Source: Ramlibacter sp. (GTDB lineage Bacteria > Pseudomonadota > Gammaproteobacteria > Burkholderiales > Burkholderiaceae_C). From it: 5,702 bases of DNA. A program made the position numbers and the translations under genes. The stretch is from positions 1 to 5,702 of the forward strand of contig JAJNBO010000193.1 in the NCBI GenBank assembly GCA_021156245.1, in the 5' to 3' direction. Shown piece after piece: positions 1 through 5,239 of the stretch. The notes under the pieces were generated by a model that had not been told where the DNA came from, made no database searches, and saw only the letters and a program-made list of their open reading frames with translations. Each line of letters opens with the position of its first letter. Position 1 is the first letter of the stretch.

Positions 1-1
1 G

Positions 2-247
2 ATCACCTTCACCTGCGGCGGCCTGGCCGTGGACCTGGACATGCGGGTGCTGCGACGCAGCGCTTCGGTGACCATGCTGCCGCTGGTGCGCGCACCCGCC
101 GACGAACTGCAGGCGACGCCGGTGCCGCGCCTCTTCGCCGCGGGCTGCGACGTCGGCGGCATCTCCGGCTGGTCCTACATGGGCGGGCTGGCGCAGGCCC
201 TGGTTACGGGACGGGTGGCTGGCGCGAGCGCAGCGGCGGGTCGCTAG
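2..247 (+). CDS. FAD-dependent oxidoreductase (fumarate reductase/succinate dehydrogenase flavoprotein family), C-terminal fragment
   Basis: Only the last 81 codons are present; the frame is open to the left edge and ends at TAG 245-247. The visible part starts ITFTCGGLAVDLD and continues to PRLFAAGCDVGGISGWSYMGG, followed by LAQALVTGRVAG. A 'TFGGL-VD' strand, then 'P-LFAAGE-xGG', then a 'GG-x-ALxxGR-AG' helix is the typical C-terminus of FAD_binding_2 flavoproteins (fumarate reductase, 3-ketosteroid dehydrogenase, tricarballylate dehydrogenase types), where this segment closes the FAD site. The family normally has 450-570 residues, so the Rossmann GxGxxG and the capping domain lie outside the window. 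Substrate cannot be told from this end. Cys replaces the more common Glu/Asp after AAG. The gene converges on the J-domain gene with a 5-bp gap. Family assignment is fairly sure; exact activity is unknown. Confidence 0.8.
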   Translation: MTFTCGGLAVDLDMRVLRRSASVTMLPLVRAPADELQATPVPRLFAAGCDVGGISGWSYMGGLAQALVTGRVAGASAAAGR

Positions 248-274
248 GCCCGCTACCCCCTCCGCTGCTCGCGC
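222..274. terminator. Stem-loop spanning both stop codons of a convergent gene pair (possible bidirectional terminator)
   Basis: Left arm 222-236 (GCGCGAGCGCAGCGG) pairs with right arm 262-274 (CCGCTGCTCGCGC): 13 base pairs with one 2-nt bulge. Inside the 25-nt loop a second small stem, CGGG 237-240 with CCCG 249-252, encloses the TAG stop of the flavoprotein; the stop of the J-domain gene (253-255) lies just beyond. The structure therefore sits where transcripts of both genes should end and is usable from either strand. Neither side has a U-tract, so it is not a textbook intrinsic terminator, and GC-rich coding ends can form such stems by chance. Confidence 0.35.
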
Positions 275-1260
275 AACCACTCCCTGGTCGTCTCCACGTC
301 GGTCAGCCACTGCACCTGCCGCCGCAACACCACCAGATCCGCGCGCAAGGCCTGCGCCTCCGCCGAAATCATCCGTTCCGCCTTCCGAGGCTGCAGCCCG
401 TGCCCCGGCGGCGCGCCCACCGCAGCGCGAAAGTCCGCCTCGAGCCGCCGCACCTCCGATTGCAGGTCCGCCAGTTGCTCCTGCAGGATGGCGATGAAAT
501 GCGCCAGGCGCCGCTGGTCGACGGCGACCAGGTGCGCGGCGTCCAGTTCCTCGGCCTGCAACTGCAGCTCCAGCAGGGCGAGCAGGTTGCCTTGCGCATA
601 CGCCTCGTTGGCCTGCTGCATCAACGCCGTCTTGTGCGCGCGCACCTCGGCGTCGGCCTCGCGGTCCGGGTGCACCGCGCTGGCGAGGCGGCGGTAAACG
701 TCGCGCAGGGAATGCGACACCTCCTGTTTCGCCTGCTTGCTGCGCTTGAGCGTGGCAGCAGCGCGCCGCTTCGCCGCCCACTCGTCGCGCTGCGCGGCTG
801 CGGCGGCGGCTTGGCGTTCCCAGTCTTCGGCGAGGTGTTGGAGGTCTTCTTCGTGCGCCTCGACAAGTGTTTCTGGAGGCACCGGCTGCGGGGAGACCTC
901 GTCGTCGCCTTGCCGCCCGGCGAGTTCCGCGATCGCCTCGTCCTCGTCCACCTGCAGGAGCGCCGACGCCGCCTCGCGCATCAGCTCGACCAGCCGCGCG
1001 CGTTCACCCCGCGTCAGCTCAGGATGATGGCTGGCGTTCTCCAGCGCCAGCACCCATGCGCGCCACGCCGCATGGAACTCACGCCGCAGCGGCTCCACCG
1101 TTTGGTGCAGCCGATCGAAGCGCTCCTTCCAGTTGGCCAGCGCGGCGCGCCACGTTGCGACGTCCTGCACCAGGGCATTGAACCGGGATTGCGGCGCGGA
1201 CAGCGCCAGCTCGCCGGCGTCGGAAGGGATCTGCAGCGACGACAGGGAGGTGTCCGGCAT
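253..1260 (-). CDS. J-domain (DnaJ-like) protein with flanking coiled coils
   Basis: 335 residues, ATG at 1260, TAG at 255-253. The J-domain core is internal, about residues 184-232: helix II reads SLRDVYRRLASAVHPD with the HPD tripeptide at 197-199, and helix III follows as ALMQQANEAYAQGN. HPD plus the preceding basic helix is what J-proteins use to stimulate Hsp70 (DnaK) ATPase. There is no Gly/Phe linker, CxxCxGxG zinc module or DnaJ C-terminal substrate domain, so this is a type-III J-protein. Residues about 35-70, 140-180 and 245-320 are rich in Ala, Glu, Arg, Leu and Gln and look like long helices or coiled coils. It lies 24 nt downstream of yebC on the same strand and is probably cotranscribed. 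The SD-like AAGGGCG lies in a small hairpin (1266-1278). Client and role are unknown; DnaK partnership is inferred from the motif. Confidence 0.85.
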   Translation of the reverse strand: MPDTSLSSLQIPSDAGELALSAPQSRFNALVQDVATWRAALANWKERFDRLHQTVEPLRREFHAAWRAWVLALENASHHPELTRGERARLVELMREAASALLQVDEDEAIAELAGRQGDDEVSPQPVPPETLVEAHEEDLQHLAEDWERQAAAAAAQRDEWAAKRRAAATLKRSKQAKQEVSHSLRDVYRRLASAVHPDREADAEVRAHKTALMQQANEAYAQGNLLALLELQLQAEELDAAHLVAVDQRRLAHFIAILQEQLADLQSEVRRLEADFRAAVGAPPGHGLQPRKAERMISAEAQALRADLVVLRRQVQWLTDVETTREWLREQRRG

Positions 1261-1265
1261 GCCGG

Positions 1266-1278
1266 CGCCCTTCGGGCG
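1266..1278 (-). promoter_or_regulatory. Short hairpin covering the ribosome binding site of the J-domain gene
   Basis: In the 24-nt gap between yebC and the J-domain gene, the minus strand reads CGCCC GAA GGGCG, a perfect 5-bp stem with a 3-nt loop. The right arm contains the only SD-like sequence (AAGGGCG) before ATG 1260, so initiation may depend on ribosomes arriving from yebC opening the stem. The pairing is seen directly; the regulatory effect is inference. Confidence 0.25.
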
Positions 1279-1284
1279 GCAGCG

Positions 1285-1998
1285 TCAGCCCGCAAGGCCC
1301 ACGAACACGTTCTGGACGTCGTCGTGGGCATCGATGGCGGACAGGAAAGCTTCCACTTCCTGCAGCTCCGCGGCCGACAGGCTGGCGGGATCCACCGGGT
1401 TCTTCGCCTTGTAGCCCAGCTTGGCGGACAGCACGGTGAAGCCTTGCGCCGGCAGCGCCCGGCTCACGAGGTCCAGGTCGCCTGCGTCGGTCAGGAACAG
1501 CGTCGTCCCTTCTTCTTCACCGGGCTCGAAGTCCTGCGCGCCCGCTTCGATGGCGGCCAGCTCGGGGTCCGCCCCGGCTTGCGCGGGTTCGGCTTCGATC
1601 ATGCCGACATGGTCGAAGTCCCACGACACCGAGCCGGAGGTCCCCAATTGCCCCTTGCGGAACAGCACGCGCATCTCGGGCGCCGTGCGGTTCACGTTGT
1701 CCGTCAGGCATTCGACCATCAGCGGCACGCGATGCGGCGCGAAGCCTTCGTAGATCACGTGCTCGAAGTGCACCGTCTCGCCGGTGAGGCCCGCGCCCTT
1801 CTTGATGGCGCGCTCTAGCGTGTCCTTGGGCATGGACGCCTTGCGGGCCTGCTCCACGACCAGCCGCAGCCGGGAGTTGCTGGCGGGGTCGGCGCCGCTG
1901 CGCGCGGCCACCATAATGTCCTTGGCCAGCCGCCCGAACAGCTTGCCCCTGGCGTCGGCCGCCTGCGCCTTGCCCTTGGCCTTCCACTGCGCACCCAT
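1285..1998 (-). CDS. yebC: YebC/PmpR (TACO1) family protein
   Basis: 237 residues, ATG at 1998, TGA at 1287-1285; E. coli YebC has 246. It starts [20 protein letters not shown], followed by the family core: basic helices ([16 protein letters not shown], about 20-35), [14 protein letters not shown] (about 54-67), [16 protein letters not shown] (about 91-100), [12 protein letters not shown] (about 112-123), the acidic middle domain and a C-terminal DDVQNVF close to the YebC/YeeN signature 'DDVQ-VYHN'. Members have been described as DNA-binding regulators (PmpR) and, more recently, as ribosome-associated factors that ease translation of proline-rich stretches (mitochondrial TACO1 and bacterial YebC). 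The N-terminus differs from canonical MAGHSKW and is nearer the YeeN-like branch. I chose 1998 because AGGGA (plus 2010-2006) lies 7 nt upstream and the conserved N-terminus begins there; an in-frame ATG at 2052 would add 18 unconserved residues. It leads the operon with the J-domain gene. Confidence 0.92.
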   Translation of the reverse strand: MGAQWKAKGKAQAADARGKLFGRLAKDIMVAARSGADPASNSRLRLVVEQARKASMPKDTLERAIKKGAGLTGETVHFEHVIYEGFAPHRVPLMVECLTDNVNRTAPEMRVLFRKGQLGTSGSVSWDFDHVGMIEAEPAQAGADPELAAIEAGAQDFEPGEEEGTTLFLTDAGDLDLVSRALPAQGFTVLSAKLGYKAKNPVDPASLSAAELQEVEAFLSAIDAHDDVQNVFVGLAG

Positions 1999-2077
1999 GT
2001 CGATGTCCCTGAAATGAACCGTGAGTTTCTCAGATTCGGCGGCGGGGTCCATGGCCGGCCTCGCCGACAATGGACGC
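1999..2077. promoter_or_regulatory. Divergent intergenic region (yebC / 161-residue hypothetical gene)
   Basis: This 79-bp spacer must hold the start signals of both divergent genes unless they are read from further away. For yebC the SD AGGGA is clear (minus strand, plus positions 2010-2006), but I find no convincing -35/-10 pair. Rightward, GACAAT at 2066-2071 stands exactly 6 nt before ATG 2078, with no good -35. A small inverted repeat TGAG-TTT-CTCA lies at 2022-2032; its 4-bp arms are too short to call an operator. Confidence 0.35.
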
Positions 2078-2563
2078 ATGGACGAAAACGAAGACAGCGG
2101 CGGCAGGATCGCCGAAGCCAGGCTCTGGCGCGACAACGGCTGGACGGCCCGGGTCATCAAGAACGAAGACGACGACGGCTGGGCCGTCGCCATGACGCCG
2201 GACGGGCAAGTGGAGCCGGCGCTGGTGGGGCCGTGGACGATGGGGCGGGACAAGAAGAACCCCAAGCCGCTGGACACCTCCGCGTTCAACACGCTGGTGA
2301 AGACGGCGGCGGAATTCGTCCGCCGGCACGAGCAGCAACTGCATGCGAGCCTGCACCAGCGGGTGGAGATCGACCACGCCGGCGGGCGCATCGAAGTACA
2401 GCTGGACATCGAACCGGACGAGGAGAATCCCACGGCGGTGCTGCGGGCGGTGGATGCCGGCGGGAGCCTCCTGGCCGAAACGAAGGTGCCGCCGTCCTTC
2501 AAGCTGACACGCAGCAGCGCGACGAGCTGGGCCGCGTCCGGTTTCAGCGCGAAGGGGCCGTGA
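2078..2563 (+). CDS. Conserved hypothetical protein, uncharacterised
   Basis: 161 residues if read from ATG 2078; TGA 2561-2563. The sequence has the look of a conserved soluble cytoplasmic protein: an N-terminal segment [22 protein letters not shown] (about 14-35, probably beta strands), a striking motif [16 protein letters not shown] at 51-66, a helix [21 protein letters not shown] (69-89), then beta-rich segments [22 protein letters not shown] and a tail [16 protein letters not shown] recall near-identical motifs in unannotated Burkholderiales proteins, but know no function. No signal peptide, membrane segment or metal motif is visible. The start is uncertain: in-frame ATG 2051 and GTG 2021 exist, but the residues they add ([15 protein letters not shown]) look like untranslated spacer. 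No SD precedes 2078, whereas GACAAT lies at leaderless spacing. The gene overlaps the end of the convergent amidohydrolase gene by 20 bp. It is divergent from yebC and may share its control region. Confidence 0.8.
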   Translation: MDENEDSGGRIAEARLWRDNGWTARVIKNEDDDGWAVAMTPDGQVEPALVGPWTMGRDKKNPKPLDTSAFNTLVKTAAEFVRRHEQQLHASLHQRVEIDHAGGRIEVQLDIEPDEENPTAVLRAVDAGGSLLAETKVPPSFKLTRSSATSWAASGFSAKGP

Positions 2564-3824
2564 AGCGCACGTCGGCAGGCCGGCCCGGCAGGTCGAGCCT
2601 GGCGACCTGTTCCGGCGCCGCGGCGAGCAGCTTGCCCTTGCGCCACACCTTCAGCCGGTTCGCCCGCAGCCGGATCGCGTCGCCCGGATTGCGTGCCTGC
2701 AGCAGCACGAAGCTGGCATCGCAGCCTTGCGCGAGGCCATACCCCTCGAGGTGCATCACCTTCGCCGCGTTCACCGTCACCGCTTCGAAGCAGGCGTGGA
2801 TGCCCTTCTGGCTGGTCATCTGCGCCACGTGCATTCCCATGTGCGCGGCCTCCAGCATGTCCGCCGAGCCGCCGCCGTACCACGGGTCCATCACGCAGTC
2901 GTGGCCGAAGGCGACGTTCACTCCGGCCGCCATCAGCTCCGGCACGCGCGTCATGCCGCGCCGCTTGGGATAGGTGTCGTGCCGGCCCTGCAGCGTGATG
3001 TTGATCAAGGGGTTGGCCACCACGCTCACGCCGCTTTCCGCGATCAACGGGATCAGCTTGCTCGCGTAGTAGTTGTCCATGCTGTGCATGGACGTGCAGT
3101 GGCTGCCGTTGACGCGCCCTTGCAGCCCCAGCCGCTGCGCCTCGAAGGCCAGCGTCTCGATATGGCGCGACATCGGATCGTCGGTCTCGTCGCAGTGCAT
3201 GTCCACGAGCAATCCGCGCTGCGCCGCCGTTTCGCACAGCAGCCTGACGCTGCTCGCGCCTTGCTCCATCGTCCGCTCGAAATGCGGGATCCCGCCGACC
3301 ACGTCCACGCCCAGGTCCAGTGCGCGCTGCAGGTTGTCGACGCCGCCGGGTGAGCGAAGCACCCCGTCCTGGGGGAACGCGACGAGCTGCAGGTCGATGT
3401 AAGGCGCCACCCGCTTCTTCACCTCCAGCATCGCCTGGACCGGCAGCAAGCTCGGATCGCTGGTGTCCACATGGCTGCGGATCGCCAGCAGGCCCCGCGC
3501 GACGGCCCAGTCGCAGTACGCCAGGGCGCGCTCGATCATGTCCTCGGCTTTCAGCAGCGGCTTGAGCTCGCCCCACAGGGCGATGCCTTCGAGCAGCGTC
3601 CCGCTTTCGTTGACGCGCGGCAGGCCGTAGCTGAGCGTCGCGTCCATGTGGAAGTGCGGGTCGCAGAAGTGCGGCGAGAGCAGGTAGCCCTGGGCGTCGA
3701 TCGCTTCGTGCGCCTGCGCCTGCAGGCCTGGCGCCACTTCCGTGATGCGGCCGGCCTGCACGGCGAGGGACATGCCGGTGCGACCGTCGGGCAGCGCGGC
3801 GTTGGTGATCAGGAGGTCGAGCAT
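2544..3824 (-). CDS. Amidohydrolase-superfamily deaminase, cytosine deaminase (CodA)-like
   Basis: 426 residues, the same length class as E. coli CodA (427), and collinear with it. The cytoplasmic TIM barrel carries the expected residues: metal ligands H57 and H59 (DPHFHMD, as CodA H61/H63), H210 (CodA H214) and D309 (CodA D313); catalytic E213 in HCDETDD (CodA E217); H242 in SHCTSMHS (CodA H246); Q152 in AFPQDG (CodA Q156, pyrimidine contact); W315 in DPWYGG (CodA W319). The exception is C310 (codon TGC, plus 2897-2895), where CodA has D314, a residue lining the substrate pocket. Deamination or hydrolysis of a ring nitrogen compound is therefore likely, but cytosine is not assured; isoguanine, other N-heterocycles or an AtzC-like amide are alternatives. 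ATG 3824 fits the usual N-terminal strand [14 protein letters not shown]. No SD is present; TATCCT lies exactly 6 nt upstream. Same strand as the two permeases, which probably supply its substrate. Confidence 0.88.
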   Translation of the reverse strand: MLDLLITNAALPDGRTGMSLAVQAGRITEVAPGLQAQAHEAIDAQGYLLSPHFCDPHFHMDATLSYGLPRVNESGTLLEGIALWGELKPLLKAEDMIERALAYCDWAVARGLLAIRSHVDTSDPSLLPVQAMLEVKKRVAPYIDLQLVAFPQDGVLRSPGGVDNLQRALDLGVDVVGGIPHFERTMEQGASSVRLLCETAAQRGLLVDMHCDETDDPMSRHIETLAFEAQRLGLQGRVNGSHCTSMHSMDNYYASKLIPLIAESGVSVVANPLINITLQGRHDTYPKRRGMTRVPELMAAGVNVAFGHDCVMDPWYGGGSADMLEAAHMGMHVAQMTSQKGIHACFEAVTVNAAKVMHLEGYGLAQGCDASFVLLQARNPGDAIRLRANRLKVWRKGKLLAAAPEQVARLDLPGRPADVRFTAPSR

Positions 3825-3836
3825 GGGAGGAGGATA
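3825..3836 (-). promoter_or_regulatory. Candidate -10 element giving a leaderless amidohydrolase mRNA
   Basis: On the minus strand TATCCT (plus 3836-3831) is followed by CCTCCC and then ATG at 3824. A -10 hexamer ends at -7, so +1 would fall on the A of the start codon. The leader contains no purine-rich SD; the AGGAGG here is on the other strand. The hexamer matches TATAAT at 4 of 6 positions, but no good -35 is seen at 16-19 nt spacing (TCGCAG at 17). Confidence 0.3.
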
Positions 3837-3864
3837 GCGCCAGCGGCCATGACCTGCGACGTCA

Positions 3865-3893
3865 TCGACTCGCGTCCGCAGGATTCGAACAAT
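3865..3893 (+). promoter_or_regulatory. Candidate sigma70-type promoter of the NTF2-fold gene
   Basis: TCGACT (3865-3870) and AACAAT (3888-3893) are separated by 17 bp; each matches its consensus at 4 of 6 positions. Transcription would start near 3900, giving a leader of about 24 nt that includes the strong SD at 3911-3917. The fit is fair, not strong. Confidence 0.35.
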
Positions 3894-3906
3894 GGGTCCA
3901 TCCCAT
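3892..3906. repeat. 15-bp inverted repeat over the predicted transcription start of the NTF2-fold gene
   Basis: ATGGG-TCCAT-CCCAT: perfect 5-bp arms with a 5-bp centre. It overlaps the end of the candidate -10 and the predicted start point, where a repressor operator would sit, and could alternatively form a hairpin just before the SD. The arms are short, so chance is not excluded. Confidence 0.25.
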
Positions 3907-3910
3907 CACG

Positions 3911-3917
3911 AAAGGAG
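3911..3917 (+). promoter_or_regulatory. Shine-Dalgarno sequence of the NTF2-fold gene
   Basis: AAAGGAG lies 6 nt before ATG 3924 and is the strongest ribosome binding site in the window. It fixes the start of this gene over longer in-frame extensions. Confidence 0.8.
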
Positions 3918-3923
3918 CCTGCA

Positions 3924-4298
3924 ATGAACACTTCCATCCTCGAGCGTGCGGTCGACGCGCACCTGGCAGCCTATGCCAACCCGGACGCGGCGGCGCGCAT
4001 GGCGGCGATCCGCGCCCTGTGGAGCCAGGAAGGTCGGCTGGTCGATCCACCCATGGAAGGGCGGGGCCACGCCGGCATCAGCGACCTGGCTGCGACGCTG
4101 CTGTCGCAGTTCCCCGGCCACCGCTTCGAACGCAGCACGGCCATCGACGCGCACCACGACTTCGCGCGTTACGGCTGGAGGCTGCTCGATCCCCTGGGTG
4201 CCGAGGTGCTGGAAGGCGTCGACTTCGTGCAGTTCGACGTGGATGGCCGCATCGCGCGCATCGTGGGCTTCTTCGGCAGCCAGTCCGCGGCGCGCTGA
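3924..4298 (+). CDS. NTF2-like / SnoaL-fold small protein
   Basis: 124 residues, ATG 3924 behind a strong SD, TGA 4296-4298. The layout fits the cone-shaped NTF2/SnoaL fold: N-terminal helices with the 'YA-pD-xxR' turn (HLAAYANPDAAARMAAIRALW, about 13-33), the strand GRLVDPPMEGRGHAGISDL typical of the family (37-55), a helix to FPGHRFE, then three strands ending ARYGWRLLDP, LEGVDFVQFDVDGRIARIVGFFG (83-118). Family members include polyketide cyclases, ketosteroid isomerases and many uncharacterised stress or binding proteins; the reaction cannot be assigned. Cytoplasmic, no signal peptide. The gene is oriented against its neighbours: it fills the space between the permease (stop 4301) and amidohydrolase (start 3824) genes, both on the minus strand, and ends 2 bp from the permease stop. 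A link to the transporter pathway is possible but not shown. Confidence 0.8.
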   Translation: MNTSILERAVDAHLAAYANPDAAARMAAIRALWSQEGRLVDPPMEGRGHAGISDLAATLLSQFPGHRFERSTAIDAHHDFARYGWRLLDPLGAEVLEGVDFVQFDVDGRIARIVGFFGSQSAAR

Positions 4299-4306
4299 CA
4301 TCAGCG
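4293..4306. repeat. Inverted repeat formed by the two convergent stop codons
   Basis: CGCTGA-CA-TCAGCG is a perfect 6-bp inverted repeat containing the TGA of the NTF2-fold gene and the TGA of the permease on the other strand. In RNA it would make a 5-bp stem with a 4-nt loop. Part of the symmetry follows automatically from facing TGA codons. There is no U-tract after it, so a terminator role is weak. Confidence 0.25.
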
Positions 4307-5224
4307 TTCCCCCTTGCGATACGGCTTCATCAGCGCCTGGGGATACGCGGCGCGGCGTGCCACCAGCACCAGGGCGAGGATGGACAGCGCGTACGGCAGC
4401 ATCAGGTACACCTGGTACGGCAACACGGCGGCGCCCGATTGCTGAAGGCGCAACTGCAACGCGTCGAAGAAGGCGAAGAGCAGGGCGCCCAGCAGCGCCT
4501 TGCCGGGACGCCACGAGGCGAACACCACCAGCGCCACGCAGATCCAGCCGCGGCCGTTGACCATGTTGAAGTAGAACGAGTTGAAGGCCGACAGCGTGAG
4601 GAAGGCACCGGCCACGCCCATCAGCGCCGAACCGGCGATCACCGCGGTGCTGCGCGCGGCGAGCACGGAGACGCCCTGGCTCTCCGCCGCTTGCGGGTTC
4701 TCGCCCACCATGCGCAGGGCCAGCCCGGCCGGCGTCCGGTACAGCAGCCACGCGATCACCGGGACGAGCAGCAAGGCCAGCAGCGTCAGCGGCGTCTGGG
4801 CGGAAAGGATCGGGATGCCCAGTCCCTCCATGGGTGGGAAAGGGGTGACGGTCGGCGGCGTGCTCACCTTGGGGAAGCTCACGCGATACGCATAGGCGCT
4901 GAGCGCCGTGGCGAGCAGCGTGATGCCCAGCCCCGACACGTGCTGTGACAGCGCGAGGATGACCGTGAGGAAGGCGTGCAGCGCGCCGAAGACCATGCCG
5001 GTGAGTGCTGCGACGGCGACGCCGGCCCACAGCGGCAGGCCCAGGTACACGGCGAGCCAGCCGCTGAAGGCGCCCGCCACCATGATCCCTTCGATCCCGA
5101 GGTTCAGCACGCCGGCACGCTCGCACAGCAGCACGCCCAGCGTGCCGAACACCAGCGGCGTGGCGATGCGCAGCACTGCGACCCACAGCGCGGGATTGGA
5201 GAGGATGTCGAAAAGCTCAGTCAT
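4301..5224 (-). CDS. ABC transporter permease, nucleoside/BMP type (second permease)
   Basis: 307 residues, ATG 5224, TGA 4303-4301. An inner-membrane protein of the BPD_transp_2 (PF02653-type) family, as in the nucleoside importers BmpC, NupQ/YufQ and RnsC. The signature ERAGVLNLGIEGIMVAGAF (35-53) is diagnostic of this branch. Likely membrane segments lie near 13-33, 44-62, 66-90, 95-113, 141-162, 192-212, 226-258 (probably two) and 271-291. YRTPAGLALRMVGENPQAAESQG (162-184) is the cytoplasmic loop that contacts the ATPase. It follows the other permease by 15 bp, so the two should be cotranscribed and form the heterodimeric channel, with an ATPase and a BMP-family binding lipoprotein expected beyond the right edge. 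No SD precedes ATG 5224, suggesting translational coupling. Substrate is inferred as nucleoside, nucleobase or similar, from family and from the deaminase-like neighbour. Confidence 0.9.
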   Translation of the reverse strand: MTELFDILSNPALWVAVLRIATPLVFGTLGVLLCERAGVLNLGIEGIMVAGAFSGWLAVYLGLPLWAGVAVAALTGMVFGALHAFLTVILALSQHVSGLGITLLATALSAYAYRVSFPKVSTPPTVTPFPPMEGLGIPILSAQTPLTLLALLLVPVIAWLLYRTPAGLALRMVGENPQAAESQGVSVLAARSTAVIAGSALMGVAGAFLTLSAFNSFYFNMVNGRGWICVALVVFASWRPGKALLGALLFAFFDALQLRLQQSGAAVLPYQVYLMLPYALSILALVLVARRAAYPQALMKPYRKGER

Positions 5225-5239
5225 GATGACGGTGGAGGG

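Noticed and set aside
400..1818. 472-residue open frame on the plus strand across the J-domain and yebC genes
   Set aside because: It is antisense to two well-supported genes, its translation is a low-complexity mix of Arg, Leu, His, Gln and Val, and it has no recognisable motif. Long antisense frames are expected in DNA this GC-rich.
2022..2032. TGAG-TTT-CTCA inverted repeat upstream of yebC
   Set aside because: Arms of only 4 bp; no promoter element positioned around it.
2578..2585. GGCCGGCC 8-bp palindrome, also at 2052-2059
   Set aside because: Two copies of such a GC-only word are unremarkable at this base composition, and there is no shared flanking sequence.
2727..3353. 208-codon His/Val/Arg-rich plus-strand frame antisense to the amidohydrolase
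   Set aside because: No family features; its composition is what the complement of a GC-rich coding frame gives.
1285..3576. 763-codon open frame on the minus strand that includes YebC at its end
   Set aside because: Only the last 237 codons are YebC. The rest is out of frame with the amidohydrolase and antisense to the 161-residue gene, and reads as low-complexity Arg/Ala/Gly. It is not a fusion protein.
3906..5186. 426-codon open frame on the minus strand overlapping the permease in another frame
   Set aside because: It is a frame shadow rich in Arg, Ala and Gly, running over the true permease and antisense to the NTF2-fold gene.
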